In this document: one piece after another, positions 11,371-25,639 of the stretch
Layout: each line of letters starts with the position of its first letter
Position numbering within the stretch: position 1 is the first letter of the stretch
DNA from: Odobenus rosmarus divergens
Lineage: Eukaryota; Chordata; Mammalia; Carnivora; Odobenidae
Length of the DNA stretch: 64,000 nucleotides
Reading direction: 5' to 3'
Assembly (NCBI RefSeq): GCF_000321225.1
Contig: NW_004450466.1
Span: forward strand, 318,185 to 382,184
Program-made: the position numbers and the translations under genes
Notes under the pieces: model-generated
Databases searched by the model: none
The model's input: the letters and a program-made list of their open reading frames with translations, nothing else
Told to the model about the DNA's origin: nothing

Positions 11371-11564
11371 TTTAAAAAAAAGATTTTATTTATTTATTTG
11401 ACAGAGACACAGCAAGAGAGGGAACACAAGCAGGGGGGAGTGGGAGAGGGAGAAGCAGGCTTCCTGCGGAGCCGGGAGCCCGATGTGGGACTCGATCCCA
11501 GGACCCTGGGATCATGACCTGAGCCGAAGGCAGTGGCTTAATGACTGAGCCACCCAGGCACCCC
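11371..11564 (-). mobile_element. Can-SINE
   Basis: It is a near full-length antisense copy ending GGCACCCC. The flanks CTGTTTAATTGCT and CTGTTAAATTGCT are an imperfect target duplication. Confidence 0.92.
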
Positions 11565-13649
<2,085 letters not shown>

Positions 13650-13750
13650 GGTGCCTAACCATGTTAGAAGCACCTGAGGAGCTTTTAACAAATGCTTGTG
13701 TCTGGGCCTCACCTCTGAGCTTCTGAGGTAATTGGTCTGGAGTGGTTTAT
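13650..13750 (+). mobile_element. MER5-like fragment
   Basis: ACCATGTTAGAAGCACCTGA, GGAGCTTTTAACAAATGC and TCTGGGCCTCACCTCTGA resemble a diverged MER5 internal part. A sister fragment lies at 14350-14520. Confidence 0.55.
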
Positions 13751-14349
13751 CAGGCAACATTCAGTGGAAGAAACATACTTACATATAAAGGGATTTGGTA
13801 CAGGCGTTTGACCTTATGCACTTGTGGGAGCTGGTTAAGCAGTCCTTACGGTGTTATTTTGACACTGAAACTTGAAGTCCACAGGTCAGGCAGTCAGGAA
13901 AGGAAGGTGTTTAAGGTGGGGAGAACAAACACCAGCTAGGACCCATAATGACAGAATTAAACCTGCCTCCATGCTTGTTGCCTCTGACCTGGATGGTCTG
14001 GGTATCCTAGAGAAGCCAGGGACCTTTGTTACAGGGCTAAGCACATGCACCTGGCCGAGGAGTTGGAGAAACTGAAGGAGGATCTTGGGGAAGGTGGAGC
14101 AGGTCCAGGTCTGGTTGCTGGTTTATGCCAACCAGACAAGCCAGCAGGTCAGCAGTGATGTATGAGAGCTTTGGAAAGGCTGCTGCTTCACTTGCACTCC
14201 CCAAACTCCCCCAAACCTCTCCTGCGATCCACCCTAACTGGAAAGGAAATTCTCAGAAATGTTGTTCAACTTAACCAAGATGACATGTTACAAAACCTCC
14301 GCAGGTGGGGGCCTGGGCATTGGTGTCTCTTAAAAGCTCTCCACATGAT
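13751..14349. other. RAB27A intron, nothing recognised
   Basis: GC is slightly raised relative to the surroundings; several short frames are open on both strands, but I recognise no protein family or splice structure. Confidence 0.45.
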
Positions 14350-14520
14350 TGTCATGTTAGAAGTACCTGGGGAGCTCTTAGCAAATACTTGGATCTGGGC
14401 CTCACTTCTGATCTTCTGACACAGTTGGCCTGGAGTAGTGATTCTGAGGTGGAGGCTGGCAAAGACCCACAGGCGATTCTGATATGCTCTTCAACTCTTG
14501 AAAGGCACTGGGGTAATGTG
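14350..14520 (+). mobile_element. MER5-like fragment
   Basis: CATGTTAGAAGTACCTGGGG, AGCTCTTAGCAAATACTTGG and TCTGGGCCTCACTTCTGA parallel the fragment at 13650; it continues with GTGATTCTGAGGTGGAGGC. Confidence 0.55.
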
Positions 14521-15082
14521 GTAGGAAGGAAAGAGGGAGGCCAGATACCACGGAGAATACTGAAGTGTCGAAACTGGGAGCTGGGGAGCTATGTTGCAAG
14601 GGGGTGAGAAGGAAGTAAGTGATGAAGCAATGGAAACTGTGGACCTAGACCATGCTTTTGAGAAGTATGTTAGTGAGGCCAAAAGAAAGAGGGCATCTAG
14701 AAGAGTTAGCTAGAGCCAGCAAGTATGTTCTCAAGTACTGGAGGGGAGCCAGGATAGCCTTCTTCCCCCACTGGGTTTCTTCAGCCTTTTTTTGTTTCTT
14801 CTGTTCTGGTTCTCAGGATTCCACTTCCTGCCTGGTAGCAAAGAGCCCAGCATTGTCTTCTGTCTGTAGGCAGAGTCTGGGGAGCCAGGGATTGTCTTTC
14901 ATCTGTGCCCAGCTCACAAGGTCTGGGGAGTACTTCATAAGGGGGGCTCAATCTCAGGTTTCTGAGTTAAGTTAAAATGAGAGAAGGGATTAGCAGATAA
15001 AATAATGGAATCTATTGGAGAAGAAAGGAAAGAGATGGAAACAGAATTTCCTTAGGAATTAGGAAGCATAAAATACTGTTCT
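14521..15082. other. RAB27A intron, nothing recognised
   Basis: No recognisable gene or repeat. Confidence 0.45.
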
Positions 15083-15281
15083 GGGGGCACCAGGGTGGCT
15101 CAGTTGGTTAAGTGTCCGACTGTAGGTTTCAGCTCAGGTCATGATCCCAGGGTCGTGAAATCAAGCCCCATGCAGGCTCCTCGCTGGGCATGGAGCCTGC
15201 TTAAGATTCTCTCTCCCTGCCCCCCTCCCCAACACACATGCACTTGCTCTCTCTCTCTCAAATAAATAAATCCTTAAAAAA
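15083..15281 (+). mobile_element. Can-SINE, older subfamily
   Basis: The head GGGGGCACCAGGGTGGCTCA is followed by the GGTTTCAGCTCAGGTCATG variant, a CT tract and an AAATAAATAAATCCTT tail. Flanks ATACTGTTCTGG / ATATAGTTCTAGG form an imperfect duplication. Confidence 0.93.
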
Positions 15282-16082
15282 TATAGTTCTAGGCTGTTTG
15301 GCAATTTCAGAAGCAAAAAGAAACAGTTTAGTGCATATGCATTTCACAAATTTGACACATAAGTTTAATGATTATTTTCACAGATTTGTTTTTCATTTTT
15401 AATACTATTTTTATTGATTGCACATGTACTAAAGGGCTATGTTGGTCACTTCATCTCCATGCTAATAGTGGTAAAATAGAGTATGGTTAATGGCACATCT
15501 TTGTATCATTTGTATGTCGTCTGAGAAATTTGCATTTTTTTGTTACTATTGTGCTCCCTTTCCCCCCTAGTACCTAAAAATGAATCGTCGGTTCATAGTG
15601 CTTCTCTTAAATATACATGCACTTGGAGAATGAAAGACTATGTCTCAGAAAAATTTTGCAAACCTAATAAAGAACATGTTATAGTACAAATACGGAAAAT
15701 AAATCTGTCTGTGAGGACAAATCTGAGAATAAGACTTTCATGCAGTAGCCAAAAATGGAAAGGGTGAATTGAATGTATGATGAAGAACATCAGAAATTTT
15801 ATGTTTAGTAGACTAAGAATATATTAGCCTCTAATTCCCTGTAATTTTTAGGTTTTTCTAGAACAAGGGCAAAATAATGCTTTCTAGTATGTTATATTGA
15901 AGATTGTCAATGAAGTCAGAGAAAGGAGCAAAACAATTGTTTGTCCAAACTTGTCCTCCTGCCAGTCAAAATGAGGATGGGCTACACTGTTGCCAAAACA
16001 CTTTAAAAAATAGCTACAAAGTCAAATATGTAAGAAGAGCAAACAGAACCAGCATTGGCAACATTCCTCTTTGAGGTGATAC
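15282..16082. other. RAB27A intron, nothing recognised
   Basis: AT-rich intron with no recognised feature. Confidence 0.45.
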
Positions 16083-16246
16083 TATTGGATCTCAAACCTT
16101 AGTGTGTATCAAAATCACCTGAACTCTGGCTCCCCGGGGGAATTTCTGATTCACTATATCTGGGGTGGAACCCAGACATTTATGTTTCTAATTCCCAGAT
16201 GTTGCTCCTGCAGGTGGTTGAAGACACCACTTTGAGAACCATTGGT
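16083..16246 (+). mobile_element. MER5A-like hAT remnant
   Basis: TGGATCTCAAACCTTAGTGT, CAAAATCACCTGAAC, TTTCTGATTCACTATATCTG and ACCACTTTGAGAACCATTGG span both MER5A ends. Confidence 0.85.
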
Positions 16247-16712
16247 GTACAAGTCACAGGTGTGCGTGCTGGCAGACACTTTCCTTGACACTATAGTTGA
16301 ATAAATCATTATGCACAGAATATGAAGCAGTTGTCTACTGTGCCATGCATGGGTGAAGGAAATGTGCTTAATGACTCATCACTGGAAAATCCATGTTTGA
16401 GGAAAGAGGATATTTTTTCTCTCTCACGGTTGATTAAATCAGCTGTGATATAGTTTGGGAAGGGACTCTGGGATTGGTACTGAGGGAGTGCCAGCCATAA
16501 GTGGGCAGGCAAGGACTTGGTGAGTAAAAATAGCTGCATCTAAATGCCCTCCCATTCTTCTTTTTTTCACACAGGATAGTTGGTGGTCATTACAAGCCTT
16601 TCATTTTTGATTCTGAGTTGAAGGAAATACAGAAAATTGTGAATACGATGAAAGCATAATAATTGAATGTGTACATATTTCACGTGCTATACAAAGGAAT
16701 GGGTAGAACATT
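16247..16712. other. RAB27A intron, nothing recognised
   Basis: No recognisable gene or repeat. Confidence 0.45.
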
Positions 16713-17105
16713 TTTTAAAATTGAGAATAACTGATATATAACATTGTATTAGTTTTAAGTGTACAGTGTAATGATTGGATATACGTATATATTGCAAAAT
16801 GATCACCACAATAAGTTTGGTTAACATCCATCACCATATACAGTTATAATTTTTTTCTTTTTTTAAAGATTTATTTATTGATTTGACACACAGAGAGCGA
16901 GCACAAGCAGGGGAAGCTGCAGAGGGAGAGGGAGAAGCAGGCTCCCCGCTGAGCAGGGAGCCCATTGTGGGGGCTCGATCCCAGGACCCTGGGATCATGA
17001 CCGAGCTGAAGGTAGACGCCCAAGCAACTGAGACACCCAGGCACCCCAATTTTTTTTTTCTTCTGATGAGAACTTTTAAGGTCTACTTTCTCAAGGGCAG
17101 CCAGT
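16713..17105 (-). mobile_element. Old L1 3' end, antisense, split by a SINE
   Basis: TATATAACATTGTATTAGTT, GTGTACAGTGTAATGATT and ATGATCACCACAATAAG match the complement of an old L1 3'UTR. After the SINE at 16855-17047 the same element resumes with GATGAGAACTTTTAAGGTCT. Confidence 0.75.
16855..17047 (-). mobile_element. Can-SINE inside an L1 3' end
   Basis: Antisense, ending GGCACCCC. The flanks (AATTTTTTTCTT / AATTTTTTTTTTC) suggest a T-rich target duplication. Confidence 0.92.
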
Positions 17106-18190
17106 TTAAGATGACTTTTTCCTCACTAAGGGATGCTGGCTATTGAGGAAGGTGCTCAAGAGTTTCTGGTTAATCCAGAAATGTCTTAACATTTATTTAC
17201 ATTAGTAATATGAGAACAGACCATTTCTGGGTTTCAAGTGGCTTAGCTCAGCAGAATGCTCAGTGTCCTATCTAGTCTGAACTAGCTGAAATGTGACATG
17301 AATAGCTTGATCTCAAATAATTTGATTCTTTGCATACTTTATAACATCCTTCCTTCACTTAAGAAATAATGACGTATCATTGGGTGGGCATGTTTTAAAA
17401 CCACACACATAAGCTAAAACTAAACATACAAGACTGATTTTCAGAACCCCACACAACTCAGTGGAAGATCTAGGTTTCATTTGGCACAATCTCCTAGGTT
17501 GAAACAGTCCATACACCAGCCATTTCTTGTAAGTGCTTGTTCATTTAGCATTCAACAGACTATGAAAAGTAGTGAGACTCCTATCTTAATTTAGTGAAAA
17601 AATTTTCCATAACATCTGGATCCACATGTGAGCCAAATATCTAGAACCATTTGACAGAACCATCAAATACACTTGTTTTCATTCCTGACAACCTCTAACT
17701 GTAATCTAGGATCTTCTGGTTGGGTAGAAGTAAATAATAGAAATCAGCTTGGTGTGGACCCTGACCTATTGCATAAGCAGGATATAGATGCCCTGGTGAA
17801 AAACTATAAATGATGATAATACCCCCCCATCATTGATTTGAAGTAGTTTGCCATTTTGCTCATTTTATTTATTTTAAAATCTGTGATTAATCTATTTCTT
17901 TTTGAAAAATGTACCAAAATTGGTGTTCTGCATGCATTCTAAACAGCTGTTAAGTGGTCATTTTTGGATTGCTATCACAACTAGCTGCACAGGATTTTTT
18001 CAAAGGTTTGGCACTACCGCCCCTAGTAATGCTACGTTAGCACCACCATGTGGAGAGAAGGAACAGTATCGCTCTCTATGGTTAAAAATGGGGGACAGTT
18101 GATCCTCTTGAATTTAAGCTAATTTTACTAAATTTTTGCCTAGTAAGTTTTAGGAAAAACAGAATATTATTTTTTAGAGAAGGAAAAAAC
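17106..18190. other. RAB27A intron, nothing recognised
   Basis: Unique-looking sequence; open frames are short and unrecognised. Confidence 0.45.
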
Positions 18191-18335
18191 CCATTAGATT
18201 AAGATTTATTGAACACTTGCTGGATGCTAGGCTTGTGCTAAGTCCTTAACATGTATTATCTTGTTTCCTCCTTGCCATGACCCCATGAACCACTGTTACC
18301 CACTTTACAGGTATGGAGAAGTGTTCGGATAATGT
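18191..18335 (-). repeat. MIR
   Basis: TTATTGAACACTTGCTGGAT, AACATGTATTATCTTGTTTC and CCACTTTACAGGTATGGAGA follow the antisense MIR order. Confidence 0.75.
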
Positions 18336-18675
18336 AGCCCAAATGCCTTCTAAAAGTGAACATCTTCTAAAAGTGGACATAAAATAGTACTAACTCCATC
18401 CTCTAGACTCCTTTGCCCTTAGGACAAGCTGAACAGTCCAGTTTTCAGGTGTGAACACAAAGGCACATTTCTGTCTCTGGAGCATTATTTTGTCGTGGAA
18501 AGTCTTACTTCAGGGTCTTCTCTGTGGATCTCATTTGCTTCTCCTCTGGCAGCTTAAAGAGTGGAGAGCAGAGTAAAGTGAACTCAAGTATTCATTAATT
18601 CTTGTAGAAACAAAAACCGCATTACCCCAGGTATTCAGAAGACTCTGAATGATTAGTCTAAAGATTAAGATTGTT

Positions 18676-18852
18676 GGAGCACCTGGGTGGCTCAGTCGGT
18701 TAAGCATCTGCCTTTGGCTCAGGTCATGATCCCAGGGTCCTGGGATTGGGTCCTGCATCGGACTCCCTGCTCAGCAGGGAGTCTGCTTCTCCTTCTTGTT
18801 TGTGTGCGCTCTCTTTCTTTCTCAAATAAATAAATAAAATCTTAAAAAAAAA
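18676..18852 (+). mobile_element. Can-SINE with perfect TSD
   Basis: Head GGAGCACCTGGGTGGCTCAG and tail AAATAAATAAATAAAATC. The 15-bp duplication AAGATTAAGATTGTT flanks it at 18661-18675 and 18853-18867. Confidence 0.95.
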
Positions 18853-18867
18853 AAGATTAAGATTGTT

Positions 18868-19579
18868 AACCAGACTCCCGGTCACATGACCCAGAGGTTC
18901 ACAAATGGCAGGAAAATATCCTTGAAGGAGAGAAGGTTGTTCCTTGAATTTAGAGTTCTAAATCTAAACTACATCTTATTAAAAGATGTACAATATTAAC
19001 ACGAGTGACTTTAAAAAATTTATAACTTAACTCCTATACCCTGAAGTTCTACCAATTAAATACTTGCTTTAGTAAATATAGTAGACAATAGCTTATAGGT
19101 CTGCTAGAGGCACCAGTCTTTTATACCTTAGTATTAATCAGTAAAGTAAGATCCATTTCTCTCTGCATTTGGTGAAGATCACTTGGGGCAATGAGGAATC
19201 TGATGGGGACTTACGGTAGGCAGATACTTTGGAGCATGAAGCACTTCAGCAAGGACAGGTCTGAGTGAGCCATCCCTGATGTGGGAAAGGAAACATGGTC
19301 CCAGGTACTAGAATTTAGGGCAGTACTGTAGATCGCTACCTTATGGATTAAATCAATAGTTTGTAAGCTAGTTTGGGAATTTAGTGTTTATAATGTTGCT
19401 CAGGTCTCTTGGAGCTATGACTCTCTGTGACTCAGTGACATTTTTTCTATGGGATAATGTGTTCTGAGTGTTAACAAAATTACAAGCAAAATTTTTTAAC
19501 CTAACCTATTATGTGTTGGAAATAAGAAACATTTATCAATGATACACATGTCAAAAATGATACATTTTATATGTGTCAG
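18868..19579. other. RAB27A intron, nothing recognised
   Basis: No recognisable gene or repeat. Confidence 0.45.
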
Positions 19580-19772
19580 ATTCTGATATAAACACTTTAA
19601 ATGTTAACTCATTTAATCCTTATAAGAAGGTACTGATACTATTTAGTTTTAGGGATGAAGCAACTGAGGCACAGAGTTTAATGGCTTGCTAGGGTTATAT
19701 AGTTGCTAAGAAGTTGTGCTAGGATCTGAATCCAGGCAGCCTGGATTCAGAGGTTATGCCTCTTAACCAGTG
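19580..19772 (-). repeat. MIR, nearly full length
   Basis: ACTCATTTAATCCTTATAAG, AGGGATGAAGCAACTGAGGC, GGATCTGAATCCAGGCAGCC and TTATGCCTCTTAACCAG follow the antisense MIR from end to end. Confidence 0.85.
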
Positions 19773-20046
19773 TCCAAGATGTTTGTAACTTCTATGCATA
19801 GATTTTTATGGTTTTTAAAAGGATTTTCAACTATGATTTCTCATTTATGCCTCAAAAATAACTGAGCAATTTTCAGGAGCTGAGAGGGAAAAACTATGGA
19901 AAGTAGAAATAGCTTAATGGAAATTCAGTTGAGGAAATCAATGAGGCTCAAGATTTGAATTCGAAAGCTGCTTATAATGGACTTTGAGGGGATTTCAAAA
20001 AATTAGATGTGCATTACTGTGATAAGAAAGTTCTTCTGTGCTCAAC

Positions 20047-20134
20047 TTCTTTTCTTTCTTCCTCTCCTCTCCTCTCCTCCCCTCTCCCTTTCCTTTCTTC
20101 TTCCCTCCTCTTCCTTCTCTCTCTCTCTCTTTGC
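20047..20134. repeat. Pyrimidine-rich TCTCC/CT tract
   Basis: An 85-bp strand-asymmetric run of TTTCTTTCTTCC, CTCTCCTCTCCTC and (TC)n on the plus strand of the RAB27A intron. The open frames across it are low-complexity by-products. Confidence 0.85.
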
Positions 20135-21589
20135 ATTTCCAATTTCAGCTTACTATTCTTGGGGAGAGGGATGAATTTTTCAGTTGCTTTTTCATGAAAC
20201 AATTTATTTCTGAATGGTGATAGAATGATTAAGCCTTCTTTTTAAGCATGAGAAATGTTCTGTAGACATTAAATGATTCTTCATGGTATAGTTGAGAAAG
20301 TGTAGGATGAAGAAAATATAAATATTGAAATTTTGAGAATTCTCAATCTCAAAGTATTCCTGTAACAATGGAAGCATCAAACACTGTTCCATTGATTTAG
20401 CTCAATAACATCATAAGTACTCAACAAATAGATGTTAAATCCCCACAGAGGATGCCCTTTTAATACTTGGTAATCAAATACTGCATGTGGCCAGGGAAAT
20501 GGGAAAGATGCAGTATCTTCTTCTGTGGATAAGGCAGCAGTTGAAGGTGGAATTAAGAAGACTGACAACAACCAAAGATGTAGCCAGGCAGAAGGTTTAA
20601 AAACATTAAGACCATGTATTTTGCTCAGCATACCATTCCCTGATTAAGATATTTTAGAGTCCGTATGAGGGGTCTGAATATGAGCATGGTAGAATCAGTG
20701 GAACAACCATGTCTTGCAAGACTCACAGGTGGGTGGATAAATGCTCAAATGAATTACAAGTTCCTCAACCAGTTTTTAAGAGCTATCCTAAAGCAGGAGA
20801 GGATTGCAGAGGTCCGGTTGCAAGGCCTGTCAGCTCCTACAGGAAGTGTTCAGATAATAAGACAATCTATAAAAGCTCTCATTATGGAAGCTGCTCCTAG
20901 CCAAGAAATAATAAAAGAGTAACTGACATTGTAATCAGAGTTACTGATGTAGTGTTAACATGCTAGGAGAACACAGGAAAACAAAGATGTTCTCCAAGAA
21001 AAGTAATAACTAGCGGAGAACTTTAAAGTCCCTAAAAATGTAAGGAACACTTTACTGAATTCAATTGCAGGACCCCCTGAGGTTCTCAAACAACTTTCTT
21101 TTGCAGTTTTTATATCTCAGAGCATTTTGGTCAGATTTCTTACTAAATAGCAGAAATGAACTCAATAGTTTGAGAAAATAAAGTTCTATCACTGTTTTCA
21201 TGGCTTTAGTAAGAAGCAGGAAGAATGTGGACGTTGATTAATTCTCTTGCAAAGACTAACCCACTGCAAGAAGACTGATTTCTCAAAATTATGTGAGAAG
21301 CAGGCTTATGGTTTTGAAACTGTTTGGTGAGTTATTAAAAAATTAAACATATACCAAGGTCCTTGGATAACAAAAGACTGATGTCCTTGAGAAACTCTGA
21401 GATGCTGTAGATTTCAGAATGTCTTCAAGTTTATGGTCCAAGAATACTGCCTGGAGTTGACAAGTGACAAACACAGCCAGTGAACTTGCATTCCTCTCTA
21501 ATGTCAGTCCCACCCCAAGTGCAGCAAGCCAAAGGGATTTGTTTTGGAAATCCTCATACAAAGTAGATTAGTTTGGAGCCAGTAGAATT
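20135..21589. other. RAB27A intron, unrecognised; one pair of overlapping open frames
   Basis: Two plus-strand frames overlap at 20665-20922 (85 codons) and 20709-20900 (63 codons). I recognise neither product, and no splice acceptor/donor pair of the right phase for RAB27A is evident. It could be an old unnamed repeat or chance openness. Confidence 0.35.
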
Positions 21590-21722
21590 TGTGGTTAAGA
21601 TTCTGCTGGAATCAAGCAGGTGTGGATTCAAAGCCTAGCCCTGCTACTTTCTATCTTTATGAAATTGGGCAAATTACTTCATCTTTCTGAGCCTCAGTTT
21701 AATCATCTGTGAAATGGGAATG
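21590..21722 (+). repeat. MIR
   Basis: GTGGTTAAGATTCTGCTGGA, GGATTCAAAGCCTAGCCCTG, GGGCAAATTACTTCATC and CATCTGTGAAATGGGAATG follow the sense MIR. Confidence 0.85.
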
Positions 21723-21811
21723 AAAATTTCCAGAGGTTTTTTTTCTATTAGGAAGTCAGTGTCAATTATTTTATTGTCTTTTTTACTTTTTAACGTACCC
21801 TGTTGTAGTAG

Positions 21812-22330
<519 letters not shown>

Positions 22331-23828
22331 AGAGTCCAGTGAGCTATACAATAACTCAAATGGTCCGTGTCTGTGATCTTTTCTATGGGTGATATATGTG
22401 GCACAGAGAGAGATGAGCAGGCATTATGTACAAACTGCTTCTACCGTCCCACTTAGACCTCTCCAGTTTTAAAATTCATTTGCTGCAGCTTTTAAATATT
22501 TAAGATTCAGCCCGAGAGTTATGAGAAATATTTCACATAGCCAAAAGTGCCTTATAAGACCTTAACCCATGGCAGGAGATGGTTCAGAATTGAGGATTTT
22601 GTAGCCACAGAAGAGTGCATTTATTATGTAGAATGACTAAAGATACCATCACCTGCCTTAACATACATTAGTCCAGAGTCTAACACTCAAAATATTAGAT
22701 ACAATTATAAAACTACCCATCAGTCTTTAATCCAAATTAAAAAACCCACTTGTACTGTGGGTGACCTTGTAAAATGCCATCTAAACCACTTGAATGTTAA
22801 ATAAGAATATACACAAATATCAGTTCAATGTCCTTGAGTATTAATTTATATAAACAATCTCTTTAAAATGAATATAGCATAAATTATGCTTATATCTGTA
22901 GACTCTGGATAAAGTGGATTGACCAATTGTATACTCACTGAGGTTCTTGTTGGTAGGAAAGGGGTTGGGGGTGAGGTTAGGGGTATCTTAATGTAGTGTG
23001 AGCAACTGAAGTGGGGCCTCTAGCTCCCTGCTATATTCCTACTGCTCTGAAGGGTTGATTGAAGGATCAGGGAATTAGATTTTTATGGCTGTATTTCATT
23101 GTGATCTGTGTGTTTATACTTGGCCAACGTGCTGGCCACATTTGAACATAGCTGGTGCTTATGCTGAAGTTATTTGTGATAAGTAAGCATTTAGCTTTTT
23201 TTTTTCATATTTATAATGTTGGTCTGGCATCCTCAGCCTGCAGTTTTAATTAGCTTGTGAACTACTAATCTTTTGTCTTCACTATCATGCTTTATATTAT
23301 TGATATTTGCAACTTGTTTTATTTTTACATTGGTGGAATTAAAGGAATTAGATTTTAATTGCATAAAATGTTTGCTATTTGGTAGAAGAAAGCTGTATTT
23401 AAGCAGTTACATTAATACTATAACTCAATATAAGAAAAATGAAGCCTTAAATAGCCTATATTTTTTATTTAGATCACAGGCATTTATTGTACTCTCTGGG
23501 TCTTGCCAAGGTTATGGATTCCTCTGCATTGCCTAAGTGTCTTTATATCAATCAACTTTATATCAATCAACTTTAAAATATGCTTAATGGTAGGTGTTTA
23601 TAAAGGTCATAGGGGAAAATTCTTATTTATTGAAGAAAGTGGTTTAAGTAAATTAGATTAAAATTTCCAAAGAACTTAATGGTTATTTAGGAAGAATTAC
23701 CATTCATTGTAATTTAAACAAAGAATAAAAATAAATGTATTTTGTGGTGGCAAATGATTGGAAGAACTGTAATTAGAAAAATACAGCCATGATGGAAGTA
23801 ATTACTTGGTAATTTTCAAATAGCTGTT

Positions 23829-23960
23829 TTTTTTTTTAATTTTTATTATGTTATGTTAATCACCATACATACATCTTAGTTTTTGATGTAGCATTCCATG
23901 ATTCATTGTTTGCATATAACACCCAGTGCTCCATCCTATTTCTTTGGTGCTTCCTTCCTA
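23829..23960 (-). mobile_element. Carnivore L1 3'-end fragment, antisense
   Basis: TTATGTTAATCACCATACAT, TTAGTTTTTGATGTAGCATT, CCATGATTCATTGTTTGCAT and AACACCCAGTGCTCCATCCT are the complement of a carnivore L1 3'UTR (the sense-strand GAGCACTGGGTGTTATATGC occurs at 62678). Confidence 0.8.
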
Positions 23961-24575
23961 CTACTCCCTTAAAAAACTTAGCTGTGAGTAATGAGATCTT
24001 ATATATTTCTATCCTTGAAATGAAGACTTCTTGTTAATACTAAGAAAGTCATTGAGTCCTATGCATTTGGATTGTGTATTCCAGTAAGGAAAAGATCCAG
24101 ACATTACAAGGGCAGGGTCCTAATCACAAACAGTGCCTTCTAAAGTTGCCATAGACTTCAATTTAGCAAATCATAATTTTATAGCTACGTATCAGGCAGC
24201 ATTTTATATGGTCTATTATGTAGTTAAAAAGAAGACAATATTTATGTGTTTCACTTTTTTCAAGAACTAAACAAGCAATAGCTACATATCCATTGGCTTT
24301 AAGCATAATACACAAACATATACATGATATAGTGCACATGCAAGAACCATCCTTAATTATTGAAATAAATAACCTGTATTGTCTTTGGAAATCCTTTGTT
24401 TGAATTTGGTATCAAAGTATCATTTTTGTGCGTCAGTGTATTTTTCTATTTATAAGACTGTGTAAAAGTAAAGCGTATCCTCAGTGAACTTTGTGCCAAT
24501 TAAGCTTATAATTAAAAAGTGGTCTAGTCTGCCAAGTTTGTGTGTGAATATGACTTCATTATACCTCTCCTTCTG

Positions 24576-24610
24576 AGAGGTATTCTGGGGTATTCTGAGG
24601 TATTCTGGGG
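24576..24610. repeat. Three ~10-11 bp GGTATTCTGG tandem units
   Basis: GAGGTATTCTGG, GGTATTCTGA, GGTATTCTGG then GGATTCTG run in tandem immediately before the truncated SINE. Confidence 0.8.
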
Positions 24611-24732
24611 ATTCTGCTCAGCATGGAGTCTGCTTGAGATTCTACCTCTCCTTCTGCCCCTCCCACTTGTGCTCTCTCTCTCTCTCTCTCTCTCTCTCAG
24701 ATAAATAAATCTTAAAAAAAAAAAAAAAAGAT
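24598..24732 (+). mobile_element. 5'-truncated Can-SINE
   Basis: It starts within the SINE body (CTGCTCAGCATGGAGTCTGC), then has a pure (CT)n run, AGATAAATAAATCTT and an A tract. The tRNA-like head is absent. Confidence 0.9.
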
Positions 24733-25639
24733 ATAAGCTCCATGACAAATGGGACTCAGGCAGCTTTCTTCAAAATTGTGTTGCCACTACACAGAAAAGG
24801 GCCACTACACAGTAGGTTATTGGTGAACTGCACAAAGGACTTAAGTGGCAGCAGGGTCAAATGAATGGGTTTTCAAATAGGAGTCTGTTAATGTTCAAAG
24901 AGGAGTAGAATTTGAAAATAAAAACAGCTTCAGAAATGTTTAGACAGGCTCACATATGTTTATCGTTTATGTGAGAAATTAGGAAATCTGAGAAGTACAT
25001 TCTGTATCTTAAAGTTGATGTCAAGATTGCTAACAATCTAAAAAGTGTTCAAAGGGAATATTTTGATTGACATTTTTATAAACTGGAAATTTCTGTATGG
25101 TATTTCCAGGTCTTCTATTTTTGGCAATATTGGTGACTGTAACTGGAAAATTCTTCCACTATAAAACATTTAGATAATGCTGAATAAAATATAATGAATG
25201 TATTTTTTAAATGTAGTGTTGATCTCTTAATAAAGTAAGGGAAATATCCTGCGACCACCCCTTTCCCCCCACAAAACAGACAGTAACAAGGGCAACAGCA
25301 ATGGCAGCAACAGAGAGAAATTTCAACAACCTGATACTGAGTGTGGTTTGCTTTTGGTTTCATTTCTCCAGTATTAATAATCAAGATGCTTGGTTTTAGT
25401 GACTACATGCCATTGAGAGAGAAAGTCTTGGATATGGCAGAGGTAGGGCCCTGGAATGGAGAAGCCCTCACCCCTAAACAGACAAAAATCCAGGGCCCAC
25501 TCTATGTCTTAGTCTCTCCTGAGAAATGTATAACCTTTTACACAGGTTTAGGGTTCAAATTTATAGTACCTATTTTTTGGTCTGCGAATGGCTAAGCCAA
25601 GAAGTTAACATTAAAAAAGTGATTTGTGGTTGGTAATAC
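24733..25639. other. Distal 3'UTR or intergenic, nothing recognised
   Basis: It contains the distal AATAAA candidates. No coding sequence recognised. Confidence 0.4.

Larger units (their letters stand above)
22331..25188 (+). other. RAB27A: RAB27A 3'UTR, end uncertain
   Basis: Non-coding sequence follows the stop. Candidate AATAAA signals lie at 23724-23735 (two overlapping), 24364-24369, 24917-24922 and 25183-25188. The human gene has a long 3'UTR, so a distal signal is plausible, but sequence alone does not decide which is used. An antisense L1 piece (23829-23960) and a truncated SINE (24598-24732) would lie inside the longest form. Confidence 0.5.
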
